A DNA stretch of 35,076 bases from Lutibacter sp. (GTDB lineage: Bacteria; Bacteroidota; Bacteroidia; Flavobacteriales; Flavobacteriaceae). Below, piece after piece: positions 1 to 8,025 of the stretch. The stretch is taken from NCBI RefSeq assembly GCF_013041805.1, contig NZ_JABDRI010000009.1, positions 1-35,076 of the forward strand, in the 5' to 3' direction. The notes under the pieces were generated by a model. It was not told the origin of the DNA. It did no database searches and was given only the letters and a program-made list of their open reading frames with translations. Position numbers and translations under genes: made by a program. Position 1 is the first letter of the stretch; every line of letters starts with the position of its first letter.

Positions 1-50
1 GAATTATCACTTAATGTAGTAATTATTTTATTTGGTTTTTCTTTTTTCAT
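1..50 (-). CDS. 5' end of an unidentified protein (cut by window edge)
   Basis: An ATG on the minus strand at 48-50 opens a reading frame that runs to the window edge and gives 16 residues beginning MKKEKPNKII. It starts 34 bases after the stop of the upstream sigma-factor gene on the same strand, so the two are probably co-transcribed. In flavobacteria the gene after an ECF sigma factor of this type is often a small protein that may modulate the sigma factor, but too little is visible here to say so. Confidence 0.4.
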   Translation of the reverse strand, partial: MKKEKPNKIITTLSDN

Positions 51-84
51 TTCTATTAATTAGACTTTTATTAAACCGTATGGT

Positions 85-627
85 TTAATGTGATTTTAAA
101 AATTCTTCAATTTTTTTTACAGCATGAAAATAGGATGCTTTTAAGGCACCCACTGAAGTGTCAAGAACCTCAGACATATCAGTATATTTCATTTCATCAA
201 AATATTTCATATTAAAAACCAATTGCTGCTTTTGAGGTAAGGTAAAAATAGCTTTTTGCAATAATTGCTGAATCTCATCACCTGAATAATTTTGATCATC
301 TTGTAACTCATCAGCCATTTTATGCTGTAATTCACTGATATCTACTTGTTGTTTTTTAGCTTTTTTGTTTATAAATGTAATTGCTTCGTTTGTTGCAATT
401 CGATACATCCAAGAATATAGTTTGCTATTTTCTTTGAATGAATGTATGTTTTTAAAAATTTTAATAAATGTATTTTGAAGGACATCATCAGTATCATCAT
501 GTGATAAAACAATTTTACGAATATGCCAATATAAACGTTCTTTATAGAGCGACATTAACTTTCGAAAAGCTTGTTCTTGCGAATCGGGATTTTTAAGTTG
601 GGAAACTAGTAATTCTTCGTCTTGCAC
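85..627 (-). CDS. RNA polymerase sigma factor, ECF (sigma-70) family
   Basis: A 180-residue ECF sigma factor. Region 2 spans about residues 20-90 and includes the DDVLQNTFIKIFKNI core-binding helix and the YSWMYRIATNEA segment that reads the -10 element. Region 4 (about 125-175) is a helix-turn-helix with LPQKQQLVFNMKY and the SVGALKASYFHAVKKIEEFL recognition helix. There is no extracytoplasmic C-terminal extension, so it is a minimal ECF protein. The start is GTG at 625-627. The only upstream in-frame ATG (634-636) is followed at once by TAG, and the frame is closed above it. A promoter-like pair lies at 653-684. The signal it answers to is unknown; the partial gene at 1-50 may be its partner. 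Confidence 0.9.
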   Translation of the reverse strand: MQDEELLVSQLKNPDSQEQAFRKLMSLYKERLYWHIRKIVLSHDDTDDVLQNTFIKIFKNIHSFKENSKLYSWMYRIATNEAITFINKKAKKQQVDISELQHKMADELQDDQNYSGDEIQQLLQKAIFTLPQKQQLVFNMKYFDEMKYTDMSEVLDTSVGALKASYFHAVKKIEEFLKSH

Positions 628-652
628 GTGCTACATTTTAATATTAGACGTT

Positions 653-684
653 GAAAGTTACTAAAGGTTTAATTTAAAAACAAA
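653..684 (-). promoter_or_regulatory. Candidate Bacteroidota promoter for the ECF sigma gene
   Basis: On the minus strand TTTG (681-684) is followed after 20 bases by TAACTTTC (653-660), one base off the TAnnTTTG consensus. Transcription would begin near 646, about 19 bases before the GTG start. Confidence 0.4.
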
Positions 685-706
685 ATTTACTTCAAATTCT
701 CAAATC

Positions 707-2143
707 TTATTTTGAATACCCAAATAATCGATCTCTTTTAATAATTTCAGGAATTCCAATAGGAAGCATTTCTTCCCAGCCATTCTCTCCATTTGAAATC
801 ATTTCTAAAACCGTTCTTGAATATACGCCTAATATATCAGGATTGTAATCTTTAATGTCTACAACCTTCCCATTGTATTTAAAGAATTTATATAATTCTT
901 TCATACGCGGATGTACCATTAAATTTTCACTTGTTTTAATTTCTCCAGTATTTCTATCTTTAAGAGGGTATAAGTATACCTTAAGGTCTTTAAAGAATAA
1001 TTTACCAAAAGCTTCTAAAATTCCTCCACTTAAATTACGGTAATATTTTTCGTTAAAAATTTGCACAAAATTACTGACACCCATAGCTAAGCCAATACTC
1101 CCTTTTGTGAATTCAGATAAATATTCAACCAATTTGTAGTATTCTTGATAATTGGTAATCATAACATTTTGGCCAAGAGAACAAAGTAACTCAGCTCTTT
1201 CTAAAAAGTCTCTTTCATCAATTTCTCCCTCATCAGAAATTAAGTTTGTTAATGTAATCTCAAAAATAATTTTAGTATTGTCTTTGTTAACCTTTTTTTT
1301 ATTGATAAATAGTTGTTCTGCAAGTTCAAGCATGTCCATATTTACTTTAGTTACAGGTCTAAAACTACCTCGCAGCGCTAAAATATTTGCTTTATATAGT
1401 TGTTGAGCAGGTAATAGATTATTTCCATCTGGCCCAAACATTACAGCATTAGTCATCCTGTTTTTAACTAATAATAAACTCATTAATCGGTTGTCAACAT
1501 CTGAAAAACAAGGTCCAGAAAAATTAATCATGTCAATTTCAAGTTGAACTTCATGCAAGTTATCATACAATGATTTCAATAATTCTTTTGGCTTATTATT
1601 TAAGTAAAATGCTCCATAAATTAAGTTTACACCTAAAACACCCAGTGTTTCCTGTTGTAATTTTACGTCAGTTTCTTTAAATCTAACATGTAAAATAATT
1701 TCATTATAATTTTCCAAAGGATCTAATTGAAACTTTAATCCAACCCAACCATGTCCTTTAAACTTTTTGGCAAAATCTATAGTCGTTACTGTGTTTGCAT
1801 ATGAAAAAAACACCTTTCCAGGGTGATTTTTTCTGCTTAATCTATCTTCTGTAAGTTCAATTTCACGATGAAGTATTTTTTTCAATCGTTCTTCGGTAAC
1901 ATAGCGACCATCCTCTTCAACACCATAAATAGCATCAGAAAAATGTTTATCATAAGCACTCATTGCTTTGGCAATAGTTCCTGAAGCTCCACCAGATCTA
2001 AAAAAATGACGAACAGTTTCTTGGCCAGCACCTATTTCAGCAAATGTTCCATAAATATATTTATTCAAATTTATTTTAAGCGCTTTTGCTTTACTTGATG
2101 GAACATCATTTATTTCTGTATCACCTTTTAACTTTAGAGTCAT
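707..2143 (-). CDS. Conserved flavobacterial protein of unknown function (478 aa)
   Basis: A soluble 478-residue protein with no signal peptide or membrane segment. I recognise it as a protein conserved across Bacteroidota. The N-terminal part has KALKINLN, then YGTFAEIGAGQETVRHFFRSGGASGTIAKAMSAYD, a hallmark block of the family. From memory, relatives are often labelled nicotinate-nucleotide adenylyltransferase. The only resemblance I can see is the GTF at about residue 32: the nucleotidyltransferase motif GxFxPxHxGH is absent (it reads GTFAEIGAGQ), and so is the C-terminal ISSTxxR motif. I therefore do not accept that label. The gene has its own candidate promoter and lies just after the pnt operon terminator, so it is probably a single transcription unit. 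Function unknown. Confidence 0.85.
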   Translation of the reverse strand: MTLKLKGDTEINDVPSSKAKALKINLNKYIYGTFAEIGAGQETVRHFFRSGGASGTIAKAMSAYDKHFSDAIYGVEEDGRYVTEERLKKILHREIELTEDRLSRKNHPGKVFFSYANTVTTIDFAKKFKGHGWVGLKFQLDPLENYNEIILHVRFKETDVKLQQETLGVLGVNLIYGAFYLNNKPKELLKSLYDNLHEVQLEIDMINFSGPCFSDVDNRLMSLLLVKNRMTNAVMFGPDGNNLLPAQQLYKANILALRGSFRPVTKVNMDMLELAEQLFINKKKVNKDNTKIIFEITLTNLISDEGEIDERDFLERAELLCSLGQNVMITNYQEYYKLVEYLSEFTKGSIGLAMGVSNFVQIFNEKYYRNLSGGILEAFGKLFFKDLKVYLYPLKDRNTGEIKTSENLMVHPRMKELYKFFKYNGKVVDIKDYNPDILGVYSRTVLEMISNGENGWEEMLPIGIPEIIKRDRLFGYSK

Positions 2144-2162
2144 TTTAATTTTTTAGTTTTTG

Positions 2163-2170
2163 CAAAAGTA
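2163..2170 (-). promoter_or_regulatory. Candidate -7 box for the 707-2143 gene
   Basis: The minus strand reads TACTTTTG, a full match to TAnnTTTG, 19 bases before the ATG at 2143. No convincing -33 TTG lies at the right distance. Confidence 0.4.
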
Positions 2171-2199
2171 CTAAAAAAGGAGAGTTATTAGAAATTAAC

Positions 2200-2239
2200 A
2201 AAAAAAGAAGGGTGAAAAATTAATTTGCACCCTTCTTTT
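2200..2239 (-). terminator. Rho-independent terminator of the pnt operon
   Basis: Arms at 2203-2214 and 2228-2239 pair over 12 bases, with a GGGTG/CACCC core and a 13-base loop. On the minus strand a T-run follows (A-run at 2201-2206). It sits 22 bases past the pntB stop. Confidence 0.8.
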
Positions 2240-2261
2240 ACGCGTTTTATCTTATGAAATA

Positions 2262-3641
2262 TTACATATTCTTAAGTTCACTTACCAATTCAGTTAATGC
2301 ACTCTTGGCATCTCCAAACAGCATAGAAGTCTTAGTGTTAAAGAACAACTCATTTTGAATTCCTGCATAACCAGCATTCATAGTACGTTTGTTAACAATA
2401 ATATGTTTGGAATTTTCAACATCTAAAATTGGCATTCCATAAATAGGACTAGATGGATCGTTATGTGCAGCTGGATTCACAACATCATTAGCACCAACTA
2501 CTAAAACAACATCTGTATTTGGAAACTGAGGGTTGATATCATCCATTTCAATTAACTTGTCATAATCTACATTACTTTCAGCTAATAAAACGTTCATATG
2601 ACCGGGCATACGACCTGCTACTGGATGAATTGCATATGATACATCAACACCTTTTTCAGTTAATACTTGTTCAAGTTCGTGAATTACATGTTGTGCTTGT
2701 GCAACTGCTAAACCATAGCCTGGTACAATTACCACTTTATTTGCATAATTTAAGAGTACAGCAGAATCACTTGCAGTTGTTTTTTTAATAGTTCCACCTG
2801 TTTTTCCTGTTGCACCGGCAACTACAGCATCACCACCAAATGCACCAAAAATTACATTAGAAAGCGATCTATTCATACCTTCACACATTACAAAGGTTAA
2901 AATTAAACCAGCAGAACCAACTAAAATACCACCAACTAACATCACCATGTTTCCATATAATACACCAGTTATTGCAGCTGCAATACCAGTTAAAGAGTTT
3001 AGTAACGAAATTACTACAGGCATATCAGCACCACCAATAGGGAATACAAATAAAAGCCCATAAATAAGTGAAGCGAAAAGTAAAGCATAAATAAGAAGTG
3101 TGCTACTTGCACCTCCCATTACTATATAAGCACCAAACGCAACGAGACCTAAAAATAATACATTGTTTATTAAATTATATTTCGGTAATCTGATGTCTTT
3201 TAAAGAACCATTTAGTTTTCCGAAAGCAACTAAACTTCCTGAAAAAGTAATACTACCAATAATTATAGCTGCAATTACAGTAGAAGTTTGTGCAATATCT
3301 CCTGAATTATTTCCATATTCTACTAATCCAATTAGCATAGCACTTGCTCCTCCAAAACCATTGAATAAAGATACTAATTCTGGCATTTTTGTCATTTCAA
3401 CTTTCATAGCTATTAGCCATCCAATTAAACTACCAACAAATAAGGCTGCCCCAATTAGTATATAATTAATATTTGATACTGTAAAGTCATGTAAAAATAT
3501 AGTACCAATAATTGCAAGAACCATACCTACAGCAGCAATAAAGTTACCTTTTTTAGCTGTTTCTGGATGTCCTAACATTTTTAAACCTATAACAAATGTT
3601 ATGGTTGAAATCAAATAGATAATACTTAACGTTATACTCAT
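2262..3641 (-). CDS. pntB: NAD(P) transhydrogenase subunit beta
   Basis: The 459-residue beta subunit of the proton-pumping transhydrogenase of the inner membrane, which reduces NADP+ with NADH using the proton gradient. About nine hydrophobic helices fill residues 1-260 (for example the GAALFVGSLIGWLIAMKVEM block). A soluble NADP(H)-binding domain III follows from about residue 285. It shows VPGYGLAVAQAQ, the HPVAGRMPGHMNVLLAE loop and VVLVVGANDVVNPAA, the canonical dinucleotide-binding blocks. Length and ending are normal for PntB. Its ATG overlaps the pntAB stop by one base (TAATG), so translation is probably coupled. Complete and intact. Confidence 0.97.
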   Translation of the reverse strand: MSITLSIIYLISTITFVIGLKMLGHPETAKKGNFIAAVGMVLAIIGTIFLHDFTVSNINYILIGAALFVGSLIGWLIAMKVEMTKMPELVSLFNGFGGASAMLIGLVEYGNNSGDIAQTSTVIAAIIIGSITFSGSLVAFGKLNGSLKDIRLPKYNLINNVLFLGLVAFGAYIVMGGASSTLLIYALLFASLIYGLLFVFPIGGADMPVVISLLNSLTGIAAAITGVLYGNMVMLVGGILVGSAGLILTFVMCEGMNRSLSNVIFGAFGGDAVVAGATGKTGGTIKKTTASDSAVLLNYANKVVIVPGYGLAVAQAQHVIHELEQVLTEKGVDVSYAIHPVAGRMPGHMNVLLAESNVDYDKLIEMDDINPQFPNTDVVLVVGANDVVNPAAHNDPSSPIYGMPILDVENSKHIIVNKRTMNAGYAGIQNELFFNTKTSMLFGDAKSALTELVSELKNM

Positions 3642-3949
3642 TATTTTCTCTTTTTAAACATTTGTAACATACGGTCGGTTACGGCAAAACCACCAACTAC
3701 ATTTATAATTCCTAATACTACAGCAACAAAACCTAAACCTAAAGCTAAGTAATCATTTGGATCTGCTTGTAACATTACTAAAAGTGCACCAACAATTACA
3801 ACACCACTTAAGGCATTTGCTCCTGACATTAGAGGAGTGTGTAATACCGATGGTACATTTTTTATTAATTCTACACCAATAAATATCGCTAAAATCAGGA
3901 TATATATTAATTCTAAATTATTGCTAATAAATTCTAATAATTCATTCAT
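3641..3949 (-). CDS. pntAB: NAD(P) transhydrogenase subunit alpha part 2 (membrane part)
   Basis: A 102-residue membrane protein with three hydrophobic segments: about 10-30, 38-60 and 66-92. It corresponds to the C-terminal membrane portion of Escherichia coli PntA. In this three-gene form of transhydrogenase, as in Rhodospirillum, PntA is split into PntAA (NAD-binding) and PntAB (membrane). The SVLHTPLMSGANALSGVV block is typical of the family. It ends MLQMFKKRK and overlaps pntB by one base. Twelve bases separate it from pntAA, so the three genes form one operon. Confidence 0.95.
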   Translation of the reverse strand: MNELLEFISNNLELIYILILAIFIGVELIKNVPSVLHTPLMSGANALSGVVIVGALLVMLQADPNDYLALGLGFVAVVLGIINVVGGFAVTDRMLQMFKKRK

Positions 3950-3961
3950 ATTTATTCAGTT

Positions 3962-5065
3962 TTAGTTTTTTCTAATTTTTCCTTCATGCACAATTAATGT
4001 ACCATCGGTTATTTCTTCTTCTAATTCCCATTTGAACTCATTGTTTTCATCTGTTAAGTGCAGTAAAAAAGTATACATATTTTTTGCATACAACTCACTA
4101 GCATTTGTAGAAACACTTAACGGAGCCATAGTTGTTCCAATAATTTTAACACCGTTTTTAATTATAGTTTTATCCATTACACTTAACTCGCAGTTTCCGC
4201 CTTGCGCAGCTGCTAAATCAATAATAATAGCACCATTTTTCATTTGTTCAACTTGCTCTCCAGAAATAAGTACAGGTGCTTTTCTTCCAGGTACCATAGC
4301 AGTTGTGATCACTAAATCAGCTTGGAATAATGATTTATTAACAGCCTCTTTTTGTCTTCTAGCATAATCTTCAGAAGCTTCTTTGGCATAACCACCTTCC
4401 GATTCTTCACCAGTATTATCAACAGAAATAAATTTAGCACCTAAAGATTCAGTTTGCTCCTTAGTTTCCATTCTAATATCAGTAGCTTCAACAACAGCAC
4501 CTAAACGTTTTGCGGTAGCAATAGCTTGCAATCCTGCAACTCCTACACCATAAATTAATACTTTAGCAGGAATTATAGTCCCAGCAGCAGTCATCATTAA
4601 TGGAAATATTTTGGTCATTTCTTGCGCTCCAGTAATTACAGCTTTATAACCAGCTAAGTTACTTTGAGAACTTAACACATCCATATCTTGTGCTCTAGAT
4701 ATTCTAGGCATTGCATCCATAGAAAAGGCAGTTGCGCCAGTTTTAGCAATTGCCTCTATTAATTCTGGCTGTGATTTATAATATAACTGACTCATTAAAA
4801 TTTGACCTTTAGAAACATGTTTCAAATCTTCTTCATCAAATGGGTTAATTTTAATAAGGACTTTAGAGTCTTTAAAAACAACCTCTTTTTTTGCTATTAA
4901 AGCTCCAACTTCTGTATAGTCAGAATCTTTGAAAGAGGAGGCAGCTCCTGATCCTTCTTCAATTACAACCTCAAACCCTTTTCCAATAAGTTGTTTGGCT
5001 ATATTTGGAGAAATAGATACGCGTTTCTCTTTCGTTTTTGTTTCATTTAATACGCCTATTTTCAT
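3962..5065 (-). CDS. pntAA: NAD(P) transhydrogenase subunit alpha part 1 (NAD-binding)
   Basis: The 367-residue cytoplasmic NAD(H)-binding domain I of the transhydrogenase, related to alanine dehydrogenase. The N-terminus KIGVLNETKTKEKRVSISP is typical. The Rossmann glycine motif is YGVGVAGLQAIATAKRLGA at about 170-190, followed by the acidic VEATDIR. The RAQDMDVLSSQSNLAGYKAV loop and VITTAMVPGRKAPVLI are hallmarks that separate PntA from alanine dehydrogenase. It ends before any membrane helix, as expected for the split form. Its ATG overlaps the stop of a short upstream frame as ATGA, see 5062-5262. Confidence 0.96.
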   Translation of the reverse strand: MKIGVLNETKTKEKRVSISPNIAKQLIGKGFEVVIEEGSGAASSFKDSDYTEVGALIAKKEVVFKDSKVLIKINPFDEEDLKHVSKGQILMSQLYYKSQPELIEAIAKTGATAFSMDAMPRISRAQDMDVLSSQSNLAGYKAVITGAQEMTKIFPLMMTAAGTIIPAKVLIYGVGVAGLQAIATAKRLGAVVEATDIRMETKEQTESLGAKFISVDNTGEESEGGYAKEASEDYARRQKEAVNKSLFQADLVITTAMVPGRKAPVLISGEQVEQMKNGAIIIDLAAAQGGNCELSVMDKTIIKNGVKIIGTTMAPLSVSTNASELYAKNMYTFLLHLTDENNEFKWELEEEITDGTLIVHEGKIRKN

Positions 5066-5262
5066 ATATGTATTGTTTTATGATGTGAAATTATATATAA
5101 TATTTGAACTTTTAAATTTTTGCTAAATATATAAATAAGAAAACTAGCAGAAAGGCTAGTTGAAATTATGTGTGAACTAAAAATTATAGATATAAATAGG
5201 ACTACAAAAACAATGATAATTTCATAAGATGAATTTATATAATATTTTTTTTTGTTATCCAT
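5062..5262 (-). CDS. Possible small membrane protein at the head of the pnt operon
   Basis: From the ATG at 5260-5262 this frame encodes 66 residues. There is a polar head (MDNKKKYYINSSYE), then about 35 hydrophobic residues such as IIIVFVVLFISIIF, enough for one or two membrane helices, and a basic tail. Its TGA overlaps the pntAA ATG by four bases (ATGA), the usual sign of coupling. A promoter-like box at 5287-5294 would start transcription just ahead of this ATG; a longer version from 5289 would begin upstream of that start. I know no homologue. Low-complexity AT-rich DNA also gives hydrophobic frames by chance, so this stays tentative. Confidence 0.33.
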   Translation of the reverse strand: MDNKKKYYINSSYEIIIVFVVLFISIIFSSHIISTSLSASFLIYIFSKNLKVQILYIISHHKTIHI

Positions 5263-5286
5263 ATGGGTTATTAAAAAATAATGATG

Positions 5287-5314
5287 CAAAAGTACATTAT
5301 TAACTGTTTACAAA
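5287..5314 (-). promoter_or_regulatory. Candidate promoter for the pnt operon
   Basis: The minus strand reads TTTG (5311-5314), 16 bases, then TACTTTTG (5287-5294). The -7 box is a full match; the spacer is a little short for the consensus. Confidence 0.45.
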
Positions 5315-5424
5315 GGTTGACAAAAATCAAGTTTTGTTAACATTTTTAGATTATCATTTTGTATATATTTATAGTAAAGATTTAAATAAGGTAGTTTTGA
5401 TGCACAACTTGTTTTTTAAAAGCG

Positions 5425-5454
5425 TTTGTGCTTTTTAAATTTAAATTATATTTG
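5425..5454 (+). promoter_or_regulatory. Bacteroidota promoter for the metallo-hydrolase gene
   Basis: TTTG at 5425-5428 is followed after 18 bases by TATATTTG at 5447-5454. Both boxes match the consensus, and the ATG lies 17 bases beyond. Confidence 0.7.
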
Positions 5455-5471
5455 CTTTTTGAATTAAATTA

Positions 5472-6239
5472 ATGAAAATTAAAATTACTTTTTTAGGTAC
5501 TGGTACATCACAAGGTATTCCTGTTATTAATAGTGTTCATCCGGTTTGCTTATCTACTGATAAAAGAGACAAGCGTTTAAGGGTTTCTATTTTGGTTGAA
5601 TGGGATAATTTTACCTATGTGGTAGACTGTGGACCAGATTTTAGATATCAAATGTTAAGAGCAAATGTTTCTAAAATTGACGGAGTGTTATTTACACATG
5701 AACATGCTGATCATACAGCAGGTTTAGATGATTTAAGACCTTTTAGTTTTAGTTTGGGAGCTGTACCTATTTATGCACATAACAGAGTTTTAAAGTATTT
5801 AGCAACTAGATTTGATTACATTTTAAATGACAACAACAAATATCCCGGAGCACCTAGTGTTAAGCAAATAGAAATTGATAAACAACCTTTTTTATTGGGA
5901 AATCTAAAAGTGATTCCAATTGAAGTTCAACATGGAAAACTTTCTATTTTTGGATTTAGATTTGATAATATTGCTTATTTAACAGATGTTAAAACAATTT
6001 CGGAAGAAGAAAAAGTAAAGCTTGAGAATTTAGATGTGTTAATTCTAAATGCAGTAAGAATTAAACCCCACCATTCTCATTTAAATTTAGAAGAAGCATT
6101 AGCTTTGATAGACGAATTGAAACCAAAAAAAGCTTATTTAACACATATCAGTCAATATTTAGGGTTTCACGCTGAAGTTGAAAAGTTACTGCCAACAAAT
6201 GTATATTTAGCCTATGACGAATTAGCTATTGAAGTTTAA
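5472..6239 (+). CDS. MBL-fold metallo-hydrolase, PhnP-like
   Basis: A 255-residue metallo-beta-lactamase fold enzyme. The metal-binding motif HEHADH is at 76-81 (H76, H78, D80, H81). The N-terminal block FLGTGTSQGIPVI (7-19) and the VDCGPDFRYQ strand at about 51-60 are typical of the PhnP / phosphoribosyl cyclic phosphodiesterase-like branch. Further likely ligands are H at the EVQHGKL block, D in YLTDVKTIS and H in AYLTHISQYLGFH. Relatives in flavobacteria are a stand-alone cytoplasmic hydrolase with no phn genes nearby, as here. The substrate is therefore unknown: a cyclic phosphodiester is a reasonable guess from the family only. It converges with corA, with 15 bases between them. Confidence 0.9.
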   Translation: MKIKITFLGTGTSQGIPVINSVHPVCLSTDKRDKRLRVSILVEWDNFTYVVDCGPDFRYQMLRANVSKIDGVLFTHEHADHTAGLDDLRPFSFSLGAVPIYAHNRVLKYLATRFDYILNDNNKYPGAPSVKQIEIDKQPFLLGNLKVIPIEVQHGKLSIFGFRFDNIAYLTDVKTISEEEKVKLENLDVLILNAVRIKPHHSHLNLEEALALIDELKPKKAYLTHISQYLGFHAEVEKLLPTNVYLAYDELAIEV

Positions 6240-6254
6240 AATAGTACTTAGACG

Positions 6255-7271
6255 TTAATCAAACCATTTCTTTTTTTTAATAAAATAGAGATTAATTAGA
6301 GTCAATAGAATCATAATGGCTAGAATAATAAAATAACCAAATTCAGAATCTAATTCGGGCATGTTTTTAAAGTTCATACCATAAATTCCTGCTAAAAATG
6401 TGAGTGGTATAAAAATCACAGAAATAATTGTGAGTGTTTTCATAACTTCATTCAATCTATGATTTTGAATATTGAAAATTAAGTTAATGCTACTTTCAAA
6501 TTGCTGTAAATCAAAATCTATATCATCAATTAAAAAACTTGCTTGTTCCTTCAATTCACTAAAATAGTGTGTCTCAAAATTTTCTAGTTCTAGTTTTTCA
6601 ATTCTGCTTATAGCTTCTCTTAAACTACTTATGGCTTTTTTAAGAATAAATAAATTTTGTTTATTATTTTCAATTATAATAGCGAATTCTGGGCTTGGTT
6701 TTACTTTTGAGAGATCTTTTAATTCTGTACTCTTTTCAACTAATTTTTCATATGCCAAATAGTAATTATCAATTATTGCTTCTATAATTCTATAAAGTAA
6801 ATAGTCAGCTTTCTTTTTACGTATCGTTCCTTTGTAACTCGCAATTCGCTCTCTAATATGTTCAAAATAATCTCCAGATTTTTCTTGAATACTCCAAACA
6901 TAATTTGGTGATGCAATGAACATCATTTGTTCATCATAGAATGATGAATTTTCGTAATGAAAAGTTTTAAGTGTTAAAAAAATACAATCACTTAATTCAA
7001 TCACTTTATTTCTTTGATCAGTATCAATTATTAAATTCGATAAAAACTCATCAAAATTATTTTGTTTAATTAATTTTTTTAAGATTTCTTGATAATTAAA
7101 GCCATAAACATTTAACCATTCAACAGATTTTACACTGTTTTTAAGTACAATTTCATCAGTAGAAATAAAAGTATTTCTTGTGAAATCACTTTCTGAGTAT
7201 TCAATAATTGATGAGTTTTTTAAAAAAGACTCAATCTTTTTATTTTCCATTTGGTTTAGTGAAGCAGTCAT
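6255..7271 (-). CDS. corA: CorA-type magnesium/cobalt transporter
   Basis: A 338-residue CorA channel of the inner membrane. It has a long cytoplasmic N-terminal domain, the coiled stalk helix with the KLELENFETHYFSEL region at about 225-240, and two membrane helices at the C-terminus. The first ends in the pore signature GMN at 298-300 (GIYGMNFKNMPELDSEFGYF loop). A basic tail KKKKWFD follows the second helix. The length and order are standard for CorA. No metal riboswitch or other regulatory RNA is visible in the 46 bases upstream. Confidence 0.95.
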   Translation of the reverse strand: MTASLNQMENKKIESFLKNSSIIEYSESDFTRNTFISTDEIVLKNSVKSVEWLNVYGFNYQEILKKLIKQNNFDEFLSNLIIDTDQRNKVIELSDCIFLTLKTFHYENSSFYDEQMMFIASPNYVWSIQEKSGDYFEHIRERIASYKGTIRKKKADYLLYRIIEAIIDNYYLAYEKLVEKSTELKDLSKVKPSPEFAIIIENNKQNLFILKKAISSLREAISRIEKLELENFETHYFSELKEQASFLIDDIDFDLQQFESSINLIFNIQNHRLNEVMKTLTIISVIFIPLTFLAGIYGMNFKNMPELDSEFGYFIILAIMILLTLINLYFIKKKKWFD

Positions 7272-7317
7272 TTTTTTAATTTTAGTAAGTCAGGTATACT
7301 TTTTAAATATACAATTT

Positions 7318-8013
7318 TTATTCTTTTAAAGCCCATTCTACTGCTTTTTCGGCATGGATTTTTGTTGTATTGAATATTGGTATTGTAACATCTTTTTCTT
7401 TAATAAGTAAAGGAATTTCTGTACAACCTAGAATGACTCCTTGCGATCCTCTTTTTTCTAAATTATGAATGATATTTTTATAAACTTCTTTAGAGCTATT
7501 ATTTATTTTACCTTGAACCAATTCATTATAAATAATATTATGTACTAATTGCCGCTCCTTTTTTGTTGGAATTAAAACTTCGATTCCAAAATTATTAGTT
7601 AGGAGTTCCTTATAAAATTCTTTTTCCATTGTGAATTTTGTTCCTAATAAAGCAACTTTTGAAAGTTTCTTTTTATTAATTTCTTGTCCAGTAGCTTCGG
7701 CAATATGCAAAAAAGGTATTGAAATATTTTTAAGAATAGCTTCACTGCATAAATGCATGGTATTGGTACAAAGTACTACTAAATCTGCTCCTGCCAATTC
7801 TAAATTTTTTGCAGCATCTGCCATTAAAGTGTTGAGAGCTTCCCAATTACCTTCATGTTGTAACTTTTCTACTTCTGCAAAATTCACTGAAATCATAATA
7901 TTTTTACATGAATGAAATCCACCCAATACTTCTTGTACTTTTTTGTTTATGAGTTCATAATATACTAATGAAGATTCCCAACTCATTCCACCAATTAATC
8001 CTATTGTTTTCAT
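7318..8013 (-). CDS. Aspartate/glutamate racemase family protein
   Basis: A 231-residue cofactor-independent amino acid racemase of the Asp/Glu racemase superfamily (RacX/YgeA-like). The N-terminus KTIGLIGGMSWESSLVYY is the family signature. Both catalytic cysteines are present: C82 in VVLCTNTMH and C196 in GVILGCTEIPLL. The enzyme swaps a proton between two thiols to interconvert L- and D-amino acids in the cytoplasm. Substrate cannot be fixed from sequence; the YgeA branch is broad. The gene follows the D-Ala-D-Ala carboxypeptidase gene by 12 bases on the same strand, so both may serve peptidoglycan or D-amino acid metabolism. Confidence 0.9.
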   Translation of the reverse strand: MKTIGLIGGMSWESSLVYYELINKKVQEVLGGFHSCKNIMISVNFAEVEKLQHEGNWEALNTLMADAAKNLELAGADLVVLCTNTMHLCSEAILKNISIPFLHIAEATGQEINKKKLSKVALLGTKFTMEKEFYKELLTNNFGIEVLIPTKKERQLVHNIIYNELVQGKINNSSKEVYKNIIHNLEKRGSQGVILGCTEIPLLIKEKDVTIPIFNTTKIHAEKAVEWALKE

Positions 8014-8025
8014 TAAAAAGTTTAT

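Noticed and set aside
3163-3465. 100-residue frame on the plus strand opposite pntB
   Set aside because: A mirror of the membrane-helix codons of pntB; that gene is certain.
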